From positions 1 through 11,753 of the forward strand of contig JAITEY010000047.1 of assembly GCA_031281815.1 (NCBI GenBank): 11,753 nt of DNA, written 5' to 3'. Shown one piece after another: positions 1-5,927 of the stretch. Source of the stretch: Desulfovibrio sp. (GTDB taxonomy: Bacteria; Desulfobacterota; Desulfovibrionia; Desulfovibrionales; Desulfovibrionaceae). Both the position numbers and the translations under genes were made by a program. A model generated the notes under the pieces. The model made no database searches. It was not told the origin of the DNA and saw only the letters and a program-made list of their open reading frames with translations. Every line of letters starts with the position of its first letter. The first letter of the stretch is position 1.

Positions 1-28
1 TGCCGATTTCTTCCGCTTTAATCTGCAT
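1..28 (-). CDS. atpA: ATP synthase F1 subunit alpha, N-terminal fragment
   Basis: Only the first nine codons are inside the window, reading MQIKAEEIG leftward off the edge. This matches the usual start of bacterial F1 alpha subunits, where MQIKAEEI is common. The gene follows atpH after a 4-base gap, and a purine-rich Shine-Dalgarno stretch (AAGGGTGAG) lies inside the last codons of atpH, so translation is probably coupled. The alpha subunit is part of the cytoplasmic catalytic F1 head and carries non-catalytic nucleotide sites. The call relies on this short peptide and on the operon position directly after atpH; the catalytic motifs lie outside the window. Confidence 0.82.
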
Positions 29-32
29 GACC

Positions 33-584
33 CTACTCACCCTTCTTGATGGTGTCTTTGAGGATGGACAGTTGCGCGCGCAGGCTCGCGTCCATGACCA
101 TATCTCCGATCTTCAGCACTACGCCGCCGAGTATGGAAGGATCCACGCGGAACTCGAGGGCGGGTTTCCGGCCGCTTTTCTCGGCGAGCGTCGCCGTCAC
201 TTCCCCTTTTTTGGTTTCGTCGAGCGCCGTTGCCGTGAAGATTTCCCCGCGCGCCACGCCTTTTTCAGCATCCAGAAGCGCGTTGAACGCAACCGTCGCG
301 GCGGGGAGTTCGGGCAACCGTTTGTTGTCGGCCATAAGGCGGCAGAAATTCAGGACGGGACCGGATATTTTCAGTCTGCCCGCGAGCGTGTCGATGACCG
401 ACGTCTTTTCCGCCGCGCTGATGACCGGGTTTCCCATCAGGTTGCGCAGTTGCGGCGATTCGCCCAAGGCGGCGCTCAACATCCCCAGTGCCGCGGAGTA
501 GCCTTCCAGTTCGGGCAGGCCTTTTTCCCTGCCCAGAGAATAAAGCGCCCGCGCGTATCTGCGGGCCGCGATGCTGCTTCTCAA
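33..584 (-). CDS. atpH: ATP synthase F1 subunit delta (OSCP family)
   Basis: The 183-residue product has normal length for the F1 delta subunit, which joins the peripheral b/b' stalk to the top of the F1 head. The N-terminal helical domain begins with the family-typical RRYARALYSL. The C-terminal domain ends with the conserved pattern LGGVVLKIGDMVMDASLR followed by a QLSILKDTIKKG helix. The start codon is TTG at 584-582. It overlaps the TGA stop of atpF by three bases in the sequence TTGA, a stop-start arrangement that favours reinitiation by ribosomes leaving atpF. No ATG lies close enough to replace it without losing the conserved N-terminal helix. The gene sits between atpF and atpA in the normal F1 operon order. 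No defect is visible. Confidence 0.97.
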   Translation of the reverse strand: MRSSIAARRYARALYSLGREKGLPELEGYSAALGMLSAALGESPQLRNLMGNPVISAAEKTSVIDTLAGRLKISGPVLNFCRLMADNKRLPELPAATVAFNALLDAEKGVARGEIFTATALDETKKGEVTATLAEKSGRKPALEFRVDPSILGGVVLKIGDMVMDASLRAQLSILKDTIKKGE

Positions 585-1150
585 TGGAATACCACCTTTG
601 CCAAATATTTGTCGACGAGTTCGGCCTGATCTCGCGCGGTCAGCCGTTCCGCAAGCATTTTTTCCGCCTCGGCGACGATTGTATCGGCCAGTTCCGCGCG
701 CACGGCGTCAATCGCGGCCTTGATTTCGTTTTCGGCCGTTGCCTCGGCGCGGGCCGCTGTGCGTTTCGCCTCCTCTTCAGCGCCGGCGATAATCGCGGCC
801 CGCAGATTTTCGCCCTGCGCCCTGTACTCGGCCATGAGCGCGAGACGTTCCTGTTCCAGACCTGCAATGCGCTTTTCCACCTCTTCCAGCTTCCGGGCCG
901 CTTCTGCCTTGGCGGCTTCAAAGGCGGCCAGTTCCGACGCTATGCCTTCACTGCGGCCTTTGAAAAAAGCGACGATTTTTTTGCCGAAGAAATGGCGGAT
1001 AACCGCAATGAACAGGATGAGATTGGCAACCCGCCAGGCCGTGTTGCCCCAGTTTCCGTGCGCTTCTCCGCCCGCGGCGGCGGCCAAGGCCGGCAGGGCA
1101 GAGGCAAGCAACAGGCACAAGGCAATACACCATACTTTCACTGCATGCAT
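581..1150 (-). CDS. atpF: ATP synthase F0 subunit b
   Basis: This 189-residue protein is one strand of the peripheral stalk that holds F1 against the membrane a subunit. Residues 5-24 form a hydrophobic signal-peptide-like segment ending ALPALAAAA. A second hydrophobic segment at about 39-54 is the usual b-subunit membrane anchor. From about residue 60 to the end the sequence is Ala/Glu/Lys/Arg-rich and predicted to be a long coiled-coil helix. The start is ATG at 1150, preceded by a strong GGAGG at the right distance. A longer open frame reaching 1279 was discarded because it would overlap the end of atpF' and has no comparable ribosome site. The extra N-terminal hydrophobic segment is, from memory, common in Desulfovibrio b subunits. 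A 38-base gap separates it from atpF', and its stop overlaps the atpH start. Confidence 0.93.
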   Translation of the reverse strand: MHAVKVWCIALCLLLASALPALAAAAGGEAHGNWGNTAWRVANLILFIAVIRHFFGKKIVAFFKGRSEGIASELAAFEAAKAEAARKLEEVEKRIAGLEQERLALMAEYRAQGENLRAAIIAGAEEEAKRTAARAEATAENEIKAAIDAVRAELADTIVAEAEKMLAERLTARDQAELVDKYLAKVVFH

Positions 1151-1188
1151 GAGATCCTCCGGGTGTTGTCGCGGAGCACGGGGAAACG

Positions 1189-1614
1189 TCAGGAGAGAAT
1201 GTTCCGCACGACCAGATCCGCGTACTTGTCCGCTCCGGCCAGGAGGGTATCCGCGGCGGCTTTGCATTCCGACGCGCATACCCGGCGCGACGACGACAGA
1301 AACGCGGCGGCTTTGTCGTTGGCCTTGCTTATCGTTTCCCGCTGCTGCGCCTCACTCTCGGCTTTTATCGCGTCGCGTGCCCGTACGGCTGCGGCGCGAG
1401 CCTCGGCCAGCGCCGTCTCGTAGCCGAGCAGTTTGTCGGCGGCGCGGCCGACGAACGCTTCCGTTTCGCTCATAAGCTGTTCCGTCAGCGCCTTGCGCTC
1501 TGCCAGTTGCCGGCGTACGGGTTTGATAAGCAGGAAATTGAGGACCACCACGGCGATGAGAAAATTCAACAGTTGGATCAGGAGGCGTTGATCAAGGCTG
1601 ATCATGTTGTCCAT
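1189..1614 (-). CDS. atpF': ATP synthase F0 subunit b' (second b-type stalk subunit)
   Basis: The 141-residue product has one N-terminal membrane helix at about residues 9-30 (LLIQLLNFLIAVVVLNFLLI), then KPVRRQLAERK and a charged helix with heptad character to the end. This is the architecture of b-type stalk subunits. Because a second, different b gene follows directly, it is best read as b', forming a b/b' heterodimer as in photosynthetic bacteria and Desulfovibrio-type operons. The start chosen is ATG at 1614, with AGGAGG about ten bases upstream; a second ATG three codons later is possible. The frame remains open upstream to 1662 but without a ribosome site. It is the first gene of the operon in this window. 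No atpI, atpB or atpE precedes it, so the a and c subunits must be encoded elsewhere. Confidence 0.92.
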   Translation of the reverse strand: MDNMISLDQRLLIQLLNFLIAVVVLNFLLIKPVRRQLAERKALTEQLMSETEAFVGRAADKLLGYETALAEARAAAVRARDAIKAESEAQQRETISKANDKAAAFLSSSRRVCASECKAAADTLLAGADKYADLVVRNILS

Positions 1615-1671
1615 AACGTGCCTGCCTCCTGCGTCGCGCGGCCCTGCGGGGGAATCAATCAAATTTGTGGC

Positions 1672-1700
1672 AACGTATCCCCGGCATGCGGTTTTGTAAA
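1672..1700 (-). promoter_or_regulatory. Candidate sigma70-type promoter of the atp operon
   Basis: Reading the minus strand, TTTACA (1700-1695, five of six matches to TTGACA) is followed after 17 bases by TACGTT (1677-1672, three of six matches to TATAAT). Transcription would begin near 1665, about 50 bases before atpF'. The spacer is one arm of the inverted repeat at 1673-1733, so hairpin and promoter overlap. The -10 match is weak, and read-through from the upstream receptor gene is the alternative source of transcript. Confidence 0.3.
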
Positions 1701-1733
1701 GCGTTTTTTCGCCGCCGCATGCCGGGGATACGT
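1673..1733. terminator. 19-bp perfect inverted repeat, probable terminator of the chemotaxis receptor gene
   Basis: The arms ACGTATCCCCGGCATGCGG (1673-1691) and its exact reverse complement (1715-1733) enclose a 23-base loop. The hairpin lies 11 bases past the receptor stop codon, where a terminator is expected. The polarity is odd. The seven-T run at 1733-1739 would serve plus-strand transcription, but both flanking genes are transcribed on the minus strand. In that direction the stem is followed only by TTGCCACAAATTTG. The hairpin may stop RNA polymerase by stem strength, or act as a 3' end stabiliser. Confidence 0.6.
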
Positions 1734-1744
1734 TTTTTTCCGCC

Positions 1745-4156
1745 CTACTGCAGTTGTCCCATAACCCGGTTCAGTTCCTGCGCCATCTGCGACAGTTCCT
1801 GCACGGCCGCGCTCGACTGCACCGTGCCGTCCGCGGTTTCGTTGACGATGCGGTTGATTTCCTCAACAGCGCGGTTGATTTCTTCCGAGCTTGAGCTCTG
1901 CTCTTCGGCCGCCGTGGCGATGGAGGCTACCACCACGGAGTTCGCGGCGGCCAGTTCGACGATTTCCCTCAAGGCCGACCCGGAAGAACCGGCCAGTTGC
2001 GTCGCCTTGCCGACGTGTTCAACGGCGGTTTTCACTTCGTCGATATTGGTCTTGGCCGACTGCTGCACGGCACGGATGCTGTTGCCGACTTCCTGTGTGG
2101 CCGACATGGTTTTTTCCGCCAGTTTGCGCACCTCATCGGCCACCACCGCGAAACCGCGCCCGGCTTCGCCTGCCCTGGCCGCTTCAATGGCCGCGTTTAA
2201 CGCCAACAGGTTGGTCTGGTCGGCAATATCGGAGATGACGTTCATCACGCCGCCGATGCTTTCGGCCTGGGTGCCGAGTCCTTCCATGTTGTTCTGCAGG
2301 GTCGCGGCCACGGCGTTCACCTGGTTGATGGATTCCACCACCCGGTTGACCAGTTCGGCGCCGTTTTCGGCCCTGTCGCGGGTAAGGCCGCTCTGCTCCG
2401 AGGCCTGGCCCGCGTTGCGCGCCACTTCCAGCACCGTGGAGTTCATCTGGCTCATGGCGCTTGCCGTGGATTCGACGCGCGCTCGCTGTATTTCGGCGCC
2501 GCGCGACACCTGCTCGACCTGGGCCGAGAGTTCTTCCGAAGCCGCAGCCACGCGGACCGAAATGTTCGCCGCCTGACCGGCGACTTCCCGGATGGCGCGT
2601 TCCGTATTTTTGATCGTTGTCAGGTCGGTCACGAGCTGCAGCACCGACGTGAGCTTGCCTTGCTCATCCAGTACGGGCAGGGCGGTGTAGGAGATATCCA
2701 TCTCCTTGCCGCGCGGCCGGCAGCGGGTTTCCGCCGTAGCCGGCCTGAGGGTCTGCACGGCTTGTTTCAGCGCGTCGTCCGGCGTATCGGCGTCTTCCCG
2801 CTGAAAAAGCTGTCCGCATGTTTTTCCGACGCCGTCGGCGCCCGCGATTTCCTGCGCCCGCCGGTTCAGGTATTCAACTCTGGTGTCTACGGCCAGCATG
2901 ACCACAGGGGTCGGAATGTGGTCTATGATGCCGCGCAGGGTGTCGATGATGTTGTTGGTGCCGTTGATCAGGGTGGCAAAGCTGCCGCTGTAGCGCGAGG
3001 CATCGACCTTGCTCCCCAGGCGTCCGTACCGAATATCGCAGGCCAGCTTGCCGTAGGTGTCCAGAATGTCGTTCAACACGGCGGGTATGGCGCGCACCGC
3101 AGCGACCGTGCTGCCGATTTCGCCTTTTTCCGTAATGCGCACCTGATGCGTAAAGTCGCCGCCGGCGACGGCCTTTGCAAAATCGGCCAGATTGTTGAGT
3201 ACGCGCACCAGCCCGAAGATGATGAACGCGGCCGCCAGCGTACCCATGAGTATGCCTGCGACGCCGACCGCCAGCACGGTCGTGCGGGTATTGTCGTTCC
3301 CGGCCCGTATCTGCTCGGCTTCCTCCCGCGCTTCCTTGTTTATCTTGGCACTGAACTCCTCTATGGCGTCTTCTACCGTCTTGCTTATCCTGAGCATCGC
3401 GCCGTCGGCGCGTTCCAAAGCGGCCGCCTTCTCCGTCACGGTGCCGACAGCCGCCCGCAAGGTGTTGTACGCGGAGAGCAGTTCGGCGGACAAGTGCTTG
3501 ATGTCGGTCCTGTGCAATATGTCGACAAGAGCGTCCACGTTTTTTTTCATGTCGTCGAGGCGCTTTATGAGTTCCTCGGCATAGCGCGCATCCAGACTTT
3601 CCTTGAAATTGTTCAGGGAAGACAGCACAAGGGTCGTATTTTCCCAAAGCAGGATGATGTGCCGGGACAAGACAAAATTGTTCGTCTGCGCGGCTTCCTG
3701 TTCTGCCGTCTTCAGGGCGGCGGACAGGGAAGCATAGGACGTCCGCACGTCCTGGTCGTAAGTCCTGTGTATGGCCAGTGTGTTCTCCTGTATGGACTTC
3801 AACAGCGCATCGACAGGTTCTGCGCGTTGCGCTGTATCGCTGAAGAAGCGCTTTCTGGCTTCGATATTCGTGATTTCACTCCCCTCTACGGCCAACTTCA
3901 TGATTTTGTTCAGATTTTTTGCGGAGTCCTCTATCCGTCTCGGGTCATAGCTCCGCATAAATCTGTTGTATTCCAACAGAACATCCGACATGGCCGTGCT
4001 CATATCGCTGGTCAGCACATTCAGCCGAGCCTGTCTGCGGTACGTTAAAAACGATTCCATAGCAGTATCCAGTTTCTGAAAGCTGAAGGCGGACATTCCG
4101 CAAAGCAGCAAGACCATAAAGCCGAATCCTGCGATAATTTTGCGTTTTGTTGTCAT
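1745..4156 (-). CDS. Methyl-accepting chemotaxis protein (helical-bundle sensor, HAMP, PAS, MCP signalling domain)
   Basis: This 803-residue transmembrane receptor should control the CheA kinase and hence swimming behaviour. Membrane helix 1 is at about residues 7-28 and helix 2 at about 293-316. Between them lies a periplasmic, almost wholly helical domain of about 260 residues, which fits a four-helix or helical-bimodular (HBM-like) ligand domain. A HAMP linker follows at about 317-369 and a PAS domain at about 410-515. The MCP domain runs from about 540 to the end. Its hairpin tip, which contacts CheA/CheW, reads ISDIADQTNLLALNAAIEAA and continues to GFAVVADEVRKLAEK (about 641-682). The start is ATG at 4156 with AAGGAG six bases upstream; the frame stays open to 4333 but without a ribosome site. 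The C-terminus (VMGQLQ) lacks a CheR-tethering pentapeptide. No che gene is adjacent and the ligand cannot be read from sequence. Confidence 0.95.
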   Translation of the reverse strand: MTTKRKIIAGFGFMVLLLCGMSAFSFQKLDTAMESFLTYRRQARLNVLTSDMSTAMSDVLLEYNRFMRSYDPRRIEDSAKNLNKIMKLAVEGSEITNIEARKRFFSDTAQRAEPVDALLKSIQENTLAIHRTYDQDVRTSYASLSAALKTAEQEAAQTNNFVLSRHIILLWENTTLVLSSLNNFKESLDARYAEELIKRLDDMKKNVDALVDILHRTDIKHLSAELLSAYNTLRAAVGTVTEKAAALERADGAMLRISKTVEDAIEEFSAKINKEAREEAEQIRAGNDNTRTTVLAVGVAGILMGTLAAAFIIFGLVRVLNNLADFAKAVAGGDFTHQVRITEKGEIGSTVAAVRAIPAVLNDILDTYGKLACDIRYGRLGSKVDASRYSGSFATLINGTNNIIDTLRGIIDHIPTPVVMLAVDTRVEYLNRRAQEIAGADGVGKTCGQLFQREDADTPDDALKQAVQTLRPATAETRCRPRGKEMDISYTALPVLDEQGKLTSVLQLVTDLTTIKNTERAIREVAGQAANISVRVAAASEELSAQVEQVSRGAEIQRARVESTASAMSQMNSTVLEVARNAGQASEQSGLTRDRAENGAELVNRVVESINQVNAVAATLQNNMEGLGTQAESIGGVMNVISDIADQTNLLALNAAIEAARAGEAGRGFAVVADEVRKLAEKTMSATQEVGNSIRAVQQSAKTNIDEVKTAVEHVGKATQLAGSSGSALREIVELAAANSVVVASIATAAEEQSSSSEEINRAVEEINRIVNETADGTVQSSAAVQELSQMAQELNRVMGQLQ

Positions 4157-4332
4157 TGTTTTCTCCTTGTTGTGTATTTTTCTTGATGGAGTAAAATGTT
4201 GAAGCAATATTATGCCGGTAATCAGGCGCAAAATATTCCCCTTCAGCAGCAGCATAATCTGCGTCTGCCCGCTGTTTTTGCATACGTTCATGCGTTGAGC
4301 CTGAAGTACGCGACTATTCTTCCATGATTTCA

Positions 4333-4361
4333 TATGTAGGTGAAAGCGGGCAAAGCGTCAA
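4333..4361 (-). promoter_or_regulatory. Weak candidate promoter for the chemotaxis receptor gene
   Basis: On the minus strand TTGACG (4361-4356, five of six matches) is followed after 17 bases by TACATA (4338-4333, three of six matches), in the AT-rich leader about 175 bases before the receptor start. I saw no convincing sigma28 or sigma54 motif in this leader. The weak -10 element keeps confidence low. Confidence 0.25.
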
Positions 4362-4489
4362 GCATTTTTTCAGCAATTCCGGTTATGGCTTTTTTTCCCG
4401 TGCAAAAGTAGCTTTTTAGACATTTTGCTTAACGAAAAAACAGGTAGTTAGCTCAACATGCGGCCTTTGCGGGATGTTCAACGCCGCAA

Positions 4490-4512
4490 CCGGCATTGCC
4501 GGCATTTTTTTT
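4490..4512 (+). terminator. Orphan intrinsic terminator-like hairpin
   Basis: The sequence CCGGC-ATT-GCCGG (4490-4502) is followed by CA and eight T residues (4505-4512), a classic intrinsic terminator layout for plus-strand transcription. The stem is only five pairs. An alternative stem, GCCG-CAAC-CGGC (4483-4494), would compete with it. No plus-strand gene lies upstream, so it would end a short unannotated RNA or act as an attenuator in a folP leader transcript. Confidence 0.5.
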
Positions 4513-4757
4513 GCATATATTTTTTTACAGCCATACTGTTTGCAGACAATGTTCGCGGGGGAGCGTCCGATCCGGCCGGCGCGGTTCCGTTCCCGGCGCT
4601 GGAGCCGCTGTTTCGCAACGTGCCGCAAGAGGATGCCGTCGGTGCGGTCTTTCTCCGCACAGGAGCGCCGTTTCCGCGCGGCAAGCGACCTGCGTATTTC
4701 CGTCTTGCCGTTGCCCGCTCTTTGCGGTACCTGCATGGGAACAAGGAGACGCGCATC

Positions 4758-5927
4758 ATGACGACAGGGACGGCAGGCGCCTCGGCGGCAGTCCGGACCG
4801 GGTCTGCGGAACAGCGGGACATCCTGCGCCTGAACGGGGGGAGAACGCTCCGGACGGCGCCCTTTTTGGTTGCCGGGATACTCAACGTAACGCCGGACTC
4901 GTTTTCCGACGGCGGGCAATGGGCCGATCCCGTCCGGGCCGTGGAACAGGCGCGGCAAATGCTGCGCGAGGGCGCGCATATTCTGGATTTGGGCGCGGAA
5001 TCCACCCGTCCCGGCGCGGCGGATATCGGTCCCGACGAAGAACGGCGGCGGCTTTTTCCCGTTCTGGAGCGCGTTCTGGCTATGCGCACCGAAGACGGCG
5101 CCCCGTCCTTCTGCCTTTCTATAGATACCCGGCGGGCGCAAACGGCCGCCGGCGCTCTGGAAGCGCATGTCCGACACCCCGGTGCGCCGCCCGCGGAGAT
5201 GATCAACGACATCTCCGGCGGCGCGTATGACCCGGCTATGGACGAGGTTCTGGCAACCTACAAGCCCGCCTATGTCCTGGGGCACTGCCCCGTTCCGCCG
5301 GAAATCATGCGCGGGTACGCCTGTCCCGGCGACGTGGTCGACGTTCTGCTGGACTGGTTCACGACCCGCCTCACGGCCCTGGTCAAGGCCGGGCTGCCGG
5401 AAGAATGCGTATGCCTGGACCCCTGCATAGGCTTCGGCAAAAGCGACGCCCAGGCCCTGCGCATCCTGTCCTCCCTGCCGCGTTTCGCCGCTCTCGGCCG
5501 GCCTCTGTATATCGGCATTTCCCGCAAAGGTCTGCTCGGCGCGATAACCGGCCTGCCCCCGGACAAACGCGATGCGGCCGCGGCCGCGCTGTCGGCCTTG
5601 CTGCTGTCCCGCGGCGCGCGCATACACCGCACTCACAATGTGGAATTCTGCCTCTCCGCCCTCAAGACCGCCGGCGCGCTGCACACGGCGGACGAGCCCG
5701 AAGAGCCGCATTCCGCGCTCAAGGCTCCGGCCGGCGGCGCATGTGCGCTGCGCGCGGCCGACAAACCCGGACCCGTGCGGGATACGGTTCCGTCTGCCTG
5801 CGGCGGAAGCGCGCGGCAGGCGGCGCACGGGTCCGGCCGTGACCGGGAAACCCCGTCCTCTGCGGGTCTTGCCGGGCGGATCGGGGCAAAACCCGGATAC
5901 GGCCCCGCATCGGGAGACCCCCGTTGA
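4758..5927 (+). CDS. folP: Dihydropteroate synthase with a long C-terminal tail
   Basis: The enzyme condenses 6-hydroxymethyl-7,8-dihydropterin diphosphate with p-aminobenzoate to give dihydropteroate in cytoplasmic folate synthesis; sulfonamides compete at this step. The expected TIM-barrel motifs occur in order: GILNVTPDSFSDGG (40-53), ESTRPGA (81-87), SIDT (121-124, Asp123), NDISGG (150-155), DPCIGFGKS (221-229), SRKG (255-258, Lys257) and RTHN (291-294, Arg291 and His293). Asp123, Asn150, Asp221, Lys257 and Arg291 correspond to the usual pterin-binding residues. Two departures are visible: Cys223 where most homologues have Gly (DPG), and LGHCPVPPEIM at 174-184 in place of the usual M-H-x-x-G-x-P loop. 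The protein is 389 residues, against the usual 270-300; residues about 306-389 are Ala/Gly/Pro/Ser/Arg-rich and probably disordered. The ATG at 4758 has AAGGAG nine bases upstream. The stop overlaps the following kinase start by one base, so the two genes are co-transcribed. Confidence 0.95.
   Translation: MTTGTAGASAAVRTGSAEQRDILRLNGGRTLRTAPFLVAGILNVTPDSFSDGGQWADPVRAVEQARQMLREGAHILDLGAESTRPGAADIGPDEERRRLFPVLERVLAMRTEDGAPSFCLSIDTRRAQTAAGALEAHVRHPGAPPAEMINDISGGAYDPAMDEVLATYKPAYVLGHCPVPPEIMRGYACPGDVVDVLLDWFTTRLTALVKAGLPEECVCLDPCIGFGKSDAQALRILSSLPRFAALGRPLYIGISRKGLLGAITGLPPDKRDAAAAALSALLLSRGARIHRTHNVEFCLSALKTAGALHTADEPEEPHSALKAPAGGACALRAADKPGPVRDTVPSACGGSARQAAHGSGRDRETPSSAGLAGRIGAKPGYGPASGDPR

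Larger units (their letters stand above)
4157..4757. other. 600-bp divergent intergenic region between the receptor gene and folP
   Basis: No gene is called here. Positions 4157-4540 are clearly more AT-rich than the surroundings and should hold the receptor promoter and leader. Positions 4490-4512 hold a terminator-like hairpin. From 4458 the plus strand is open in the folP frame through to the folP start. Its last 70 codons use GC-ending codons in about seven of ten cases and encode a normal-looking composition (for example LEPLFRNVPQEDAVGAVFL). A second plus frame, 4474-4761, ends in an ATGA overlap with folP, but its product is arginine-rich and resembles nothing known to me. Neither frame has a clear ribosome site. 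The stretch could be a folP N-terminal extension, the remnant of a lost upstream gene, or plain leader. Confidence 0.5.

Noticed and set aside
488..1423. Plus-strand open frame of about 311 codons across atpH, atpF and atpF'
   Set aside because: It is antisense to three recognised ATP synthase genes, and its composition is typical of a shadow frame.
2660..4048. Open frame of about 462 codons on the plus strand opposite the chemotaxis receptor
   Set aside because: It lies wholly antisense to a receptor with clear domains and has no recognisable family feature.
4157..4333. Upstream in-frame start for the chemotaxis receptor (ATG at 4333)
   Set aside because: There is no Shine-Dalgarno sequence, and it would put about 59 extra residues before the first membrane helix. 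The ATG at 4156 has AAGGAG at ideal spacing.
4416..5828. Open frame of about 470 codons on the minus strand opposite folP
   Set aside because: It has an Arg/Gly/Gln-rich composition, is antisense to conserved DHPS motifs, and has no start context.
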